From positions 92,748 through 156,747 of the forward strand of contig SVFO01000005.1 in the NCBI GenBank assembly GCA_015056795.1: a DNA stretch of 64,000 nt, given 5' to 3'. The translations under genes and the position numbers were made by a program. The stretch is from Lachnospiraceae bacterium (GTDB lineage Bacteria; Bacillota; Clostridia; Lachnospirales; Lachnospiraceae). The notes below the pieces were generated by a model, which saw only the letters and a program-made list of their open reading frames with translations, searched no databases and was not told the origin of the DNA. Of the stretch, positions 35,205-44,201 are shown piece after piece; position 1 is the first letter of the stretch; every line of letters starts with the position of its first letter.

Positions 35205-35700
35205 TAGGCCTGAAATAATAGGAAGCAGAGAGAATATGTTGGCACGGCGCAGGTTCATAAAAGAGATTACGGGAGTCGATCCTTCACCCTGGAAACATTT
35301 TGATACTAGCCTTAATGGATTTTCATGTTGGATTTGTATGACAAAGGACGGTATAAACGGACTTTATGTTACGGCGCATAATTATGAAGTACGTGCGCTG
35401 TGCAGAATGCCAATAGCAGCATTGTCAAAATATTTTATTGCGAATACTTGCATCTATTTTGATGGGTTAGATGATGTGATTTGTTATGAATTAACAAAAC
35501 AAAATAAAAATGTTTTGTGCTGGTATGCAAAACAAGAGGTGAAATTAGCTAAAGACTATGCCTTCCATCGCATGAGTATATTAAGAGATGTTGGAACTTT
35601 TGGTTTCATGACCTCAAAATCAGACAGGCTCATGTTTAGGAATCGTGCCAAGGGATTTGAAGGAGCACTGGAATTATCATTTGATAGGGTTATTTGTTAA
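35185..35700 (+). CDS. Unknown protein between MBL-fold and membrane genes
   Basis: 171 residues from GTG 35185, which has AGGGGTGA six bases upstream inside the MBL gene; ATG 35236 is an alternative. No signal peptide or membrane segment. A central stretch (LNGFSCWICMTKDGINGLYV) has two Cys, and the end is RAKGFEGALELSFDRVI. I recognise no family. Overlap with the MBL gene indicates translational coupling and a joint function. Confidence 0.6.
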   Translation: MVFIISDRPEIIGSRENMLARRRFIKEITGVDPSPWKHFDTSLNGFSCWICMTKDGINGLYVTAHNYEVRALCRMPIAALSKYFIANTCIYFDGLDDVICYELTKQNKNVLCWYAKQEVKLAKDYAFHRMSILRDVGTFGFMTSKSDRLMFRNRAKGFEGALELSFDRVIC

Positions 35701-35759
35701 AAAAAATAATGAGGAATTGAGAGCTTCATTATAGTAAGCATGGTACAGATGGAGGGTTT

Positions 35760-36506
35760 ATGGAAAAAGACGCAAAAGATTACAGGAAGGATGAATTAAA
35801 AAGTTATGTTATTGGAAATATACTTATCATTTTGGCCTCAACTGGTAATCTTGCTCAGTTTATGCATTCTTCAACAGGAACGGATATAGTTGGTTTGCTT
35901 AAAGTATTTATATCTTCGGCGCTGTTTTCTTCAATTTTATATATTTATATATTTTTAATAGATGCTGTTGTCCCAGGAAAGTTGAAAGACATAATAGTAT
36001 GGGCGTTTACTGGTAAACCCGGAAACACTATTTTTTCTAGAATTTTGACAAAGAATAAAGATGATAGATTTACGGTGGATCAGGCGTCTAAAGCTTATAA
36101 AAATATTTATAGTGAGATAAAATTGTTACAAGGAAAGGAAAAAGAGAATAAGGAAAATGCAGAATGGTATAGACTTTATAAACATCATGAAAAGCATGCG
36201 GAAATTTTGGGGGTTCAAAAAGACTTTCTTTTGTGTAGGGACATGATGACAATGACAATAATATCTGCTTTAGGATATTTGTGTTTGTTGTGGTATTTAA
36301 GGCAAGAGATTTCTTGGATACTTATGATGATTTTTTTGTTAGAATTTATTGTAACTTGGTTAGCTGCAAAGGTAAAAGCTGAGAGGTGGGCTTACAATGT
36401 AATAGCTATAGATATTGTCGAAAAAGACGATGAAAGGCTTCAAAAAGAAAGAGTTAAAGAGGAAAGAAAAAAAGAAGAAAAACCGGAAATAGTTATATCT
36501 AAATAA
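35760..36506 (+). CDS. Four-TM membrane protein, third gene of the MBL trio
   Basis: 248 residues, GGAGGG before ATG 35760. Two hydrophobic helices at about 18-40 and 50-72 (ISSALFSSILYIYIFLIDAV), a charged cytoplasmic helical region of ~80 residues (YSEIKLLQGKEKENKENAEW), two more helices at about 160-210 (MMTMTIISALGYLCLLWYLR, ILMMIFLLEFIVTW), and a Lys/Glu-rich tail. Membrane proteins with a long charged loop act as effectors in several phage-defence systems, so an abortive-infection role is plausible but inferred. Confidence 0.65.
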   Translation: MEKDAKDYRKDELKSYVIGNILIILASTGNLAQFMHSSTGTDIVGLLKVFISSALFSSILYIYIFLIDAVVPGKLKDIIVWAFTGKPGNTIFSRILTKNKDDRFTVDQASKAYKNIYSEIKLLQGKEKENKENAEWYRLYKHHEKHAEILGVQKDFLLCRDMMTMTIISALGYLCLLWYLRQEISWILMMIFLLEFIVTWLAAKVKAERWAYNVIAIDIVEKDDERLQKERVKEERKKEEKPEIVISK

Positions 36507-36512
36507 TATTAC

Positions 36513-36561
36513 ATTTCAAGAAGTTTACGCAAAGATAATACTTGCGTAAACTTCTTGAAAT
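36513..36561. promoter_or_regulatory. Operator-like inverted repeat 1 of the AbiE operon
   Basis: Perfect 20-bp arms at 36513-36532 and 36542-36561 around AGATAATAC. The inner part TACGCAA-AGATAATA-TTGCGTA is shared with repeat 2 at 36608-36640. It could also terminate the upstream gene, but there is no T-run. Confidence 0.8.
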
Positions 36562-36607
36562 ATCGCCATAATAGTCATATAATATAGTAAAAAAGAATAG
36601 CACTAAT

Positions 36608-36640
36608 AAGCATACGCAAAGATAATATTTGCGTATGCTT
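36608..36640. promoter_or_regulatory. Operator-like inverted repeat 2 of the AbiE operon
   Basis: Perfect 13-bp arms AAGCATACGCAAA / TTTGCGTATGCTT with spacer GATAATA, ending 14 bp before the antitoxin start. Same core as repeat 1. AbiEi antitoxins are known to bind paired inverted repeats before their own gene. Confidence 0.85.
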
Positions 36641-36654
36641 CGTGGAGAACGACA

Positions 36655-37425
36655 ATGAAAGAATTGAAAGCAATAGACGAGAAATTTAACATGTTACGTG
36701 AAAATCTCATGGATCAGCAAACGTTTATTATGGCAGACGTGGCAAATGTTTTGCCGGAATTGGAAAAATCAACTCGTTATTGGTTGATGGCTGAGCTTGT
36801 AAAACTTGGATATGTCAAAAGAGTGAGAAGAGGAACTTATGCATTTAATGAGTTGATGGGGAAGAGTAATATCTCCATATCGAGTGATGCCAAGAGATTA
36901 TTTGATGTTATGTCTGAAACGGGATTCTATTATTATGTGTCGGGGCTCGACATACTTGCAAAATATATGCAACATGTGCCTGAACAGTTTCCCGTTATTT
37001 TGTTTGTCGAGAAAATGGCAAAGGAAGAAATAAAGGTAGTATTATTGGAACATGGTTTTCTTGTGATGGAGCCAACGGAGTTAAAGACCAGGTATGAGGA
37101 AGCTACCTATGCGGGGAGGAAAGAAACGCAGGTTGTAATATATGTCACTGAGAACTTTGATTATGAAAATGACGGACTGGCGACGCTTGAGAAAGCATTT
37201 GTGGATACTTTTTATTCCGTGACGCGAAATGGCTATCCGCTGGCACTGCAGGAGTTGGTTCGCATATATGAAAACCTGATCAGGACCGGAAACTTTGATC
37301 AAAAAAGAGCATTGACAATTGCAAACAGAAGAGGAATTCAATATGACATCAGGCACATTGTTGAATCCAAATATGTTACGAAAGATGCAAGGCAATTTGT
37401 AGATATCATGAGAAGGGGACGGTAA
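36655..37425 (+). CDS. abiEi: AbiEi-family antitoxin / autoregulator
   Basis: 256 residues. An N-terminal winged-helix (STRYWLMAELVKLGYVKRVR, RRGTYAF) and a C-terminal antitoxin domain (FDYENDGLATLEKAFVDTFY, LALQELVRIYENLI) as in the AbiEi/DUF6577 group. It is followed 2 bp later by the AbiEii-type toxin gene. In known type IV systems the antitoxin represses the operon by binding inverted repeats and counters the nucleotidyltransferase toxin. Two matching repeats lie directly upstream. Confidence 0.85.
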   Translation: MKELKAIDEKFNMLRENLMDQQTFIMADVANVLPELEKSTRYWLMAELVKLGYVKRVRRGTYAFNELMGKSNISISSDAKRLFDVMSETGFYYYVSGLDILAKYMQHVPEQFPVILFVEKMAKEEIKVVLLEHGFLVMEPTELKTRYEEATYAGRKETQVVIYVTENFDYENDGLATLEKAFVDTFYSVTRNGYPLALQELVRIYENLIRTGNFDQKRALTIANRRGIQYDIRHIVESKYVTKDARQFVDIMRRGR

Positions 37426-37427
37426 GT

Positions 37428-38666
37428 ATGGATTACAAACGATTGTATCATGATGAAGTTGCATTTCGCCGAGAAACTTTGGAAGCCAGAATGCAAGATT
37501 ATGGTTTTAAGAACATGGGACGCATGGAACTATTTCTGTGGGATCTGGAATTATTTTTACAGATTCAGTCTAGGCTTGGAGATAGGATTGTGTTGAAAGG
37601 CGGAGCAGCTACGCAGTTCTATCTTCCCAAAGAGGCACAAAGAACAAGTGTCGATATTGACATGTTGTTTTGTGGCACTGAAGAAGAAATTGACGAAGTA
37701 TTAAGGCAAATTGAGGATGCTTTGAGTGAGGGGAGTAGCCTATTCCATTTTAGAAAGCATGTTCCAAAGAAGCCAAAAACAGCACTGCCGTTGTATACAT
37801 ATTATACGGATGTACCTTCTGTTTTGTCAGGATTGGAACGAAATGTCAAAGGAGGCGATACGCAAAGCCAAGAATTAAAGGTGGAATTCATCACACAACC
37901 GAACAAAAAGGAATATAGCATTGTAAAAGGTGAAGACATTTTTGCTGTGCGAAGCGAAAAAGAATACCAAGTGTTGTCTATTAATTCTTTGTTTGCGGAC
38001 AAGCTGACAACTCTTGGATGTAATACGATAGGTGTTCAGAATGATCGTATGGATGAACAGGTAAAGCAGTTTTATGACATTATGATGCTCACCAAGTATC
38101 GTTGGGAGCTTATGGATCCTTCTGAAATTTGCCGGAAATACAGACAGAGGGCGGAGGAGGAATGGAACGAACGCGCAAATTCAGATGGAATTTGGGACGT
38201 GTTAAAAGGAAAACCGTATGTTTTGGAAAATGTCATTGAGGATGTCAAAAAGCAACTTCAAAGATACGCACAAGTTGACAACGGTGAGGATAAGGAGCTG
38301 AAGAAGGCAATTAATGATTTTAAGGGGTTGTATCTAAATAGCAAGGTGGCATATTCGCCGGCAGACGTGGCATGCGGGGCAACTCTGGTGCGAATCATGT
38401 ATGAACTTTTGATTCGAGATGAAGGATGGTCAAGGATAAACGATTTATTAGCGATGGAACGGATGCTTGATTATTCAAATCTTGAAGGAATGGAAAAAGG
38501 GAAGAAAATACGCATGGCTAGGGACATATTAATAAAGAAATTTGGTGATGCATCATATTTTTCAGCGGATATTTTGAAGGGAAAGAATCCCAAAAGGGTA
38601 TTTTGGGCGGTAGTAACGTTAGAAAACATGGATGGCATAAGGAAATCGATTGAGGAATTAGAGTAG
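37428..38666 (+). CDS. abiEii: AbiEii/AbiGii-family nucleotidyltransferase toxin
   Basis: 412 residues. The nucleotidyltransferase signature is at about residues 60-88 (VLKGGAATQFYL then RTSVDIDMLF with the two catalytic Asp), followed by the helical domain typical of AbiEii (SINSLFADKLTTLGCN, QVKQFYDIMMLTKY). It is the usual partner of AbiEi in type IV toxin-antitoxin and abortive phage resistance; related toxins (MenT) modify the tRNA 3' end. Longer than the ~300-residue Lactococcus protein, with an extra C-terminal helical region. Confidence 0.88.
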   Translation: MDYKRLYHDEVAFRRETLEARMQDYGFKNMGRMELFLWDLELFLQIQSRLGDRIVLKGGAATQFYLPKEAQRTSVDIDMLFCGTEEEIDEVLRQIEDALSEGSSLFHFRKHVPKKPKTALPLYTYYTDVPSVLSGLERNVKGGDTQSQELKVEFITQPNKKEYSIVKGEDIFAVRSEKEYQVLSINSLFADKLTTLGCNTIGVQNDRMDEQVKQFYDIMMLTKYRWELMDPSEICRKYRQRAEEEWNERANSDGIWDVLKGKPYVLENVIEDVKKQLQRYAQVDNGEDKELKKAINDFKGLYLNSKVAYSPADVACGATLVRIMYELLIRDEGWSRINDLLAMERMLDYSNLEGMEKGKKIRMARDILIKKFGDASYFSADILKGKNPKRVFWAVVTLENMDGIRKSIEELE

Positions 38667-38675
38667 CACATTCAC

Positions 38676-38800
38676 AATGTGATCATTACGGAGAAGGTAG
38701 TTAAGTATCCTGACCGTGCGGAGGCAGAACGGTTCTTTAACTATCCCGTATGCGGCAATTGAGGAAGCCTTGGCAAATGAAGCATGAATTATGTCGATGA
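38676..38800 (+). pseudogene. Fragment of an AlbA_2/HATPase-type ATP-binding protein gene
   Basis: Translated in two frames the stretch reads ITEKVVKYPDRAEAERFFNY then AAIEEALANEA, matching the conserved region before the N-x-x-x-H motif of RecG-like/AlbA_2 ATP-binding proteins. No start, one frameshift, then nothing. Another scrap of this family lies at 49,828-49,970. Confidence 0.6.
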
Positions 38801-38915
38801 GTCATTGACGGAATATATGAAGAATAATGAAAAACTCTCCAATATCAGTAATTGCTGATGAGTGGGAGTTTTTTAGCATTGCAAAGTGCAAAACGAAAGA
38901 AGACGGAGTAACAAT

Positions 38916-39200
38916 TTATCGTTGTCGCATTATTTTAATTAAATTTAGTATGGCATTAATCTCTGCTTCCGTTAGTCCGGAAAGATCAATTCCTTCTTTT
39001 TGTTCTACTCCGAGAAGGAAATCCGTGGATACCTTAAAAACCCGGGCCAAAGAGATAAGAATGTCATAGGAAGGCATTCGCAATCCAGTTTCATAAGCGC
39101 TTATGACTGACTTGGTTACGCCCAAACGCTCTGCGAGTTGAGACTAAGTATAATTATTCTTTTTTCTCAATGTTTTTACACGGTTGCCAAAATCCACCAT
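38916..39200 (-). pseudogene. Small XRE repressor interrupted by an amber codon
   Basis: From ATG at 39200 the frame reads MVDFGNRVKTLRKKNNYT, then TAG at 39144-39146, then SQLAERLGVTKSVISAYETG through a typical XRE domain and a short dimerising end (LTEAEINAILNLIKIMRQR). One base change (CAG or AAG to TAG) restores an ordinary 94-residue repressor. A TTG at 39125 could give a 69-residue product without the first helix, unlikely to bind DNA. Upstream AGGTGATTT could be its ribosome site. Confidence 0.75.
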
Positions 39201-39503
39201 TTCAAATCACCTCTTCCTAACTTTACAAGAATAGGATATTTAATTGGTGGAAATAATATTCAAATAGTTGACCACATTAAAGAAAAAATATATAATAAAC
39301 TCAATTCTTTACGAGTGGATTTATCGAATTAACTCAAAGAAAACGGTATGGGAAAGCGTTGTACAGCGCGTGGTGGCTTAAAGCAACGGAAGAAGGCGAC
39401 CAGTAAAAAACAAGTAAAATGACAATTGAAATTTTAGCCTCCAAATGCTATAAAGGAGATAGTTTTACGCTGAAAAAAAGAACGACGGTTCGGGAGGCAA
39501 AAG

Positions 39504-40034
39504 ATGCTGTTATTTCTTGCGACAATTGAGGATAAAGAGGATCGAACTAAAATGGAGCAGATATTTACTCTTTATTCTAAGAAGCTGTTTCGGGTGGCAT
39601 TGGCGATAGTGCATGATCCGGATGATGCGGAAGACGCCGTGCAAATTGCCATGGTAAATGCGTGCAAACATGTTAAAAAACTGCGGGAACCGAAGGATTA
39701 TGACACCATGTGGTACATGATGCAGGCAACAAAAAATGCGGCGATAAACATATATAACAAGAATAAGAATCGATGGAAAAAAGAAACGGCGCATGATGAT
39801 GCCATGGTCGGCGAGGATTATATTGATAGTTACAGGGAAGGCAGTGACCTTGCGAGGCTGATCACGGAGCTCCCGCCGAGGGACAGGGATGTTTTGATGC
39901 TAAAATACGAACAGGGTTATGAATATGCGGAGATAGCCAGAATAATGGGAATTACGGAAGACGCTGCAAGGAAAGCAGGGTCAAGGGCAAAGAAAAGGCT
40001 TAAGGAATCCCTTGGAGAGGAGGGCGACGAATAA
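39504..40034 (+). CDS. ECF-type sigma factor
   Basis: 176 residues, GGGAGG before ATG 39504. Region 2 (MEQIFTLYSKKLFRVALAIV, DPDDAEDAVQIAMVNAC) and region 4 (ELPPRDRDVLMLKYEQGYEY, AEIARIMGITEDAARKAGSR) are complete. It overlaps the next gene by one base (TAATG), the usual layout for an ECF sigma factor and its anti-sigma factor. It probably drives the secreted and surface genes that follow (40.8-46.8 kb). Confidence 0.92.
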   Translation: MLLFLATIEDKEDRTKMEQIFTLYSKKLFRVALAIVHDPDDAEDAVQIAMVNACKHVKKLREPKDYDTMWYMMQATKNAAINIYNKNKNRWKKETAHDDAMVGEDYIDSYREGSDLARLITELPPRDRDVLMLKYEQGYEYAEIARIMGITEDAARKAGSRAKKRLKESLGEEGDE

Positions 40035-40696
40035 TGACGGACGAGCAATTGAAAAGCGCATTGGTTGAAGTGCGCGACTACATGTTGAGACAGTTCCCTG
40101 CGGAAGACGCGGATTATGAGTTTTCCACCAGATTCCGCAAGAAAATGAAGCAACTTATTGAGATGGAAAAACATCCGATAATGTTTTACGTAAAAAGGGT
40201 CGCCGCCGCCGTGCTTATTGTGGTAGGAATCACCGGAGGCATGCTGTTTGGATTTAGCAAGGAAGTACGGGCAGACGTAGTAAGATGGTTCATGGATCAT
40301 TTTGCTGAAAACGGATACCGCTATCGGGTCGAGACGGAGGTTAAGGTGGATTTTTCACAATATACCATGGAAGGGATTGTTCCTGAGGGATATCAGCTTG
40401 TTAAGCGGGATGAAGGCGAGTTTGTCTTGAAAGAGGCATACAGGGGAGTTGACGGGGACATGCTTGTTTTTGTAGTGATGAGTTCCACACACGAAGAAGA
40501 ATTGAACCTGTCGTTTAATGAGAGCACGAAAAACGAAGTGGCATACGTGGGAAGTAACCAGGCGGAATTATACGTATCAGAGGAACCTGACGAGGCGAGC
40601 ACGATCATATGGCGGGGATCAAATGGTGCGCTGTTCGTCATAATGGGAAATATGGATAAGGAGCAGTTAATCAGAATGGCAGAAGAGACGGATTGA
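40034..40696 (+). CDS. Putative anti-sigma factor (DUF4367-like), single membrane segment
   Basis: 220 residues. A cytoplasmic N-terminal part of ~55 residues, one membrane helix (VAAAVLIVVGITGGMLFGFS), and an outside domain with the DUF4367 style (YTMEGIVPEGYQLVKRDEGE, IWRGSNGALFVIMGNMDKEQ). Start overlaps the sigma-factor stop, so it is its likely partner, holding the sigma factor at the membrane until an outside signal. Confidence 0.82.
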   Translation: MTDEQLKSALVEVRDYMLRQFPAEDADYEFSTRFRKKMKQLIEMEKHPIMFYVKRVAAAVLIVVGITGGMLFGFSKEVRADVVRWFMDHFAENGYRYRVETEVKVDFSQYTMEGIVPEGYQLVKRDEGEFVLKEAYRGVDGDMLVFVVMSSTHEEELNLSFNESTKNEVAYVGSNQAELYVSEEPDEASTIIWRGSNGALFVIMGNMDKEQLIRMAEETD

Positions 40697-40858
40697 TTGA
40701 AAGCATTAAACCATGAGTACGCTAAACTCAGAAATTGCAAAAATAAAACTTAAAACTATTTTAGAATATTAAATTATTAAAATATTTTTTTACAATGTGT
40801 CCCATTTTCCCTTCCTGGATTGTTATATATAGTAAAAGCAAGAAAGGAGGGGATTTTT

Positions 40859-41218
40859 ATGCGCAGATTACTTGCCGTGATGTCAGTTGTGGTTATGGTG
40901 TTCGTCGTGAGCTTTCCCGTTATGGCTGCGAATGAATCGGCTGCCTTAGTGTTTCCCGGATTGAGTTTTAGCGGGACGACGGCAACCTGTTCTTTGGAAG
41001 TTTATGCGGAACACGCAACGGACGCGATAGTGGCTACGGTAAAGCTAAAGCACGGGAACTCCGTAGTCAAGCAGTGGACGAATCTCACGGATGTTGGAAT
41101 TCTGGATTTCAGTGACACGGCCGGCGTTTCGCACGGAGAGACTTATACCCTGCAGGTCACGCTGACGATCAATGGGTCGCCGTATCCAGTGGCGGATGTC
41201 ACAAGAGTTTGTCCGTAG
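40859..41218 (+). CDS. Small secreted protein
   Basis: 119 residues from ATG 40859 (AAAGGAGGGG upstream). Clear signal peptide MRRLLAVMSVVVMVFVVSFP with cleavage after VMA; the mature ~95 residues are a beta-rich domain (TTATCSLEVYAEHATDAIVA, THGETYTLQVTLTI-like) with two Cys that could form a disulfide. Similar small domains of unknown role occur in clostridial secreted proteins. A likely target of the ECF sigma factor next door. Confidence 0.8.
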   Translation: MRRLLAVMSVVVMVFVVSFPVMAANESAALVFPGLSFSGTTATCSLEVYAEHATDAIVATVKLKHGNSVVKQWTNLTDVGILDFSDTAGVSHGETYTLQVTLTINGSPYPVADVTRVCP

Positions 41219-41299
41219 TATGCCTGTTAAGAACAGGGCGATTGGTTTAATGAGATATGTATTTAATGATTTAAACCTCAGAGAAGTGCTTGTTGTCGA

Positions 41300-41602
41300 A
41301 TGGCTAGTATGTTGTTTCAATTGCCGGTAACCGTATTGGCTGGAAACAGAGACTGCGGCCACGATAGTTACATAGTGGATGCGTATCTTGATCCCAATAC
41401 GTGGACGGCAACATATTCCCATCAGTACAAAAAGGGAAATGGTGTTAACGGGCCAATATACGGCACTTGTTATGTAACCGCATGTTACGGTAACAGATAT
41501 CCGCAGTGTGCTGTTTGTGGGGACGTGGATTACAGTCATCCGCATCAAGTCGTTTTATACAATGATCATGCCAATTGCGGAGTGGGTATCATTTATTATT
41601 AA
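41300..41602 (+). CDS. Cys/His-rich small protein with a damaged or short signal peptide
   Basis: 100 residues. The start MASMLFQLPVTVLAG looks like the tail of a signal peptide, without the usual basic end, and no good ribosome site precedes ATG 41300; an upstream frameshift may have removed the true start. The mature part has six Cys and several His (GTCYVTACYGNRYPQCAVCG). No family recognised. It lies between the small secreted protein and the decayed lipoprotein gene. Confidence 0.5.
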   Translation: MASMLFQLPVTVLAGNRDCGHDSYIVDAYLDPNTWTATYSHQYKKGNGVNGPIYGTCYVTACYGNRYPQCAVCGDVDYSHPHQVVLYNDHANCGVGIIYY

Positions 41603-41619
41603 AGTCGGAGGATGACGGC

Positions 41620-43887
41620 GTGCGGGAAATGGGAAGGGACATATTTACATACATGATTCTTTTGATGGCTCTGGTGTTTGCAGGGTGTCAGGGTAATTCT
41701 GAATCCGTGGAAACGCTGACGGATTCTTCAGGTGTTGTCTCGGGTGAAGCAGCCAATATTGAATTTGTGAATGAGGGAGTGCTTGAATGGAAGGACAATT
41801 CCCTGGATGACTTGCAGGCCGTCATCAATCTCCCCATAAACGAGGTTAAGGCGGACGGTGAACAGTATGGCGGCCGCGCCATGTTTTTCGTTGGTGAAAC
41901 GGGGGCAGTCAGGTTTAAGAACCATCTTCTGGGCTCCTATAAAAAAGACTGGAGCGGGGTGAACGGCATCACTGCGTCAGGGAAGGAGTTTTCCGAAAAG
42001 ATAACCGTTGATTCTGAATATGTGGGGATGCCGATCTTCTGGGTCCCGTTTCCGGGAAGGCAGGTTACGTTGCCTCAAGGGATGATTATGATGAAGAGTA
42101 CAACGTCATCGGCCGTTGGTTTTACGAACTAAACAATAAATATGAAAAAACAAATGAGTTTTACGTGAAGCTTCCCACAAAAGAGGATCTAATAACGATC
42201 ATGGGGGACGGGAGGGGAAACGTCCATCTGACATATGTGGACGTGCCGCCAAATGATTATAAATACGTGATTCTGTCTTCGGAAGGCGAAACCCTCTTTG
42301 AAACGACGGGGAATTTTAGGGAAGAGTTTCGCGCATTTGGAAACGGTCGCGTTGCCGTCTGTGAGATAACGATGGACGGCGGGACGATGACGGGAAGGCC
42401 TGTGGAGGCCGACGAGAAAAACGGCACGCTGGCAGAGATCGGGGTGTTAAGCGCGGCTAACATTTACGGCGAGACGGATAAAAGGGAAACAAGGAGCTAT
42501 TCCGTTACGCCGGTAAATGAGGATGAACTGGCTTGGTGCGGGAGTGAAGGACTGTATTTCTGCAATGCGAAAGGTGAGAATGTCAGAATGGCGTACAAGT
42601 GGTCAAACCACGGCATTACCTTGCAGGGGGTGGCAGGCATGTACGCGAAGGAGAATGGGGAAGTCGCAATCGTTTACAGGGATGACGAGGGAATGAAATA
42701 CCTTTTGCTGAAGCCGACCGTCGAAAAACGGGAAATCACTTCAATCACCTTCGCAGTGGCGTCGTTTCACAAGGAAGCCTTCGTCAGCGCGGCTGCCAAT
42801 TTTAACAAAAAATACCCAACATACAATATAGAGGTACGGGACGATTATGACGAGACGAGTCTGCTTACACAGCTTGGAGCCGGATCCGGGCCCGTTTTGG
42901 TTGACACGGCGTTAACGGGGTTTGAGGAACTTGAGAAGCTCTGGCAGCCCCTTAACGGCTTCATGGAAGAGGCGGGACTTGTCGACGAGGTAATTCCAAA
43001 GGCGCTGGACTTCGGAAAAATAGGTGACGATACGTACGGAATCGTAACAAATTTCTTCATTCGCGCATTGGTCGTGACGGATTCGGCTCCCGCGGACTGG
43101 AATTACGAAGGGTTTCTTGACAGCGTGGAAAAATTTGACGGTGCGACGTTTACGGCTGAGTGGTTCGATGCGCCGGCCGACCAGAGATTATACTTCTTCG
43201 GGATTTTAAGCAACGGACTAAACGACAATGCGTATTTTGATCTTGAAAAGGGATCCTTCACCTTGGGGACAAAAGCATCATAAAACTTTCGGAAAAAGCA
43301 AGAATGTGTCCGAGAAAAGAAGCCGAAGTCACGCAAAAAGCGGGGCGGCATTGTGTGAACTATTAAACGTAAGCGGGGCGGAAGGCCTGATAAGGCTGCG
43401 GGCCAGACGGGAGTCCGGCGAACGGATCCTGGGTTATCCCACGAAAAATGGCGCAAAATACTTGCTTTTTGGACAGAATCCCATCGCCGTCCGAAATACT
43501 GCCACGGACGAAGAAAAGAAGATCGCATATACGTTTTTAAGCATCCTTTTGTCCAGGGAAAGTGCAATCGCATCGATTAAGGGCAATACTTATGCCTCGT
43601 ACAGTGTGCGGAAGGACATCCTTGATGAACAGTTTAATCTATATGAGAACAAGGCGGCAGAAAGCGGGGAGCTCGGTAACAATGATCCGATGCCGACACT
43701 GGACAGGGAGAAAGATCAGGCCTTTTTCAACGAACTGATCCAAAACGCCGTGATTCAAAGAGGTTTTCCGTTTGGACTGCAACAGGTGTTTGACGAGGAA
43801 TTTGGCGATTACGTCAGCGGCAGAATTGGAGACAGTGCGCTGACGGATCACCTCAAAAACCGGGTGCGCTTATATTTAAGTGAATAG
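41620..43887 (+). pseudogene. Lipoprotein with solute-binding-protein domain, frameshifted
   Basis: GTG 41620 has GGAGGA upstream. It encodes a lipoprotein signal with lipobox LVFAGC. The frame stops at 42132, but the sequence continues in another frame from about 42085 (DDYDEEYNVIGRWFYELNNK) through 43283, which includes an extracellular solute-binding segment (VASFHKEAFVSAAANFNKKY). It then moves to a third frame for DKSIIKLSEKAR near 43265-43300 and to a fourth reading from about 43350 to 43887. At least three small indels are needed. Intact relatives are about 700-750 residues. It is either a real pseudogene or carries sequencing errors. Confidence 0.8.
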
Positions 43888-43920
43888 AACGATAATAATA
43901 TGATTTGGAGGCAGATACTT

Positions 43921-44118
43921 ATGTCCGTTAATTCATATTTACAGAATCTGGCGAGTAAGTTGGTCATATCGAGTTATGAGAAGGATCGTGTGGCCACATC
44001 GTTAGATACTATAAAAAGTAGATTAGGCTCATATTTTGGGAGTGAAGTAAAAGAAAAGAAAGTCTTTGGGTCGTATGATAGGGAAACTGTACTGCCTAGA
44101 AAAGCAGATGAAGGATAA
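43921..44118 (+). pseudogene. Truncated CD-NTase/SMODS-type nucleotidyltransferase (5' fragment)
   Basis: 65 codons from ATG 43921 with GGAGG upstream. The reading MSVNSYLQNLASKLVISSYE, LKSRLGSYFG and VFGSYDRETVLPRKADE matches the N-terminus and the G-S nucleotidyltransferase motif of SMODS/CD-NTase enzymes, which make cyclic nucleotide signals in CBASS phage defence. The frame stops before the catalytic D-x-D, and the rest of the gene is absent. Only a remnant of a defence system is left. Confidence 0.75.
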
Positions 44119-44201
44119 CTTTTGAGGAGGTGAGGCCAATGTATTAAGAAGCTGAATTGTAGAGAGTAAAATTAATAATGAATACTGCGGGGTAAAATAA
44201 T

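Noticed and set aside
35185..36506. MBL trio considered as a DNA-uptake (ComEC/ComEA) locus
   Set aside because: The MBL protein is soluble, the membrane protein has no ComEC channel features, and there is no ComEA-type helix-hairpin-helix protein.
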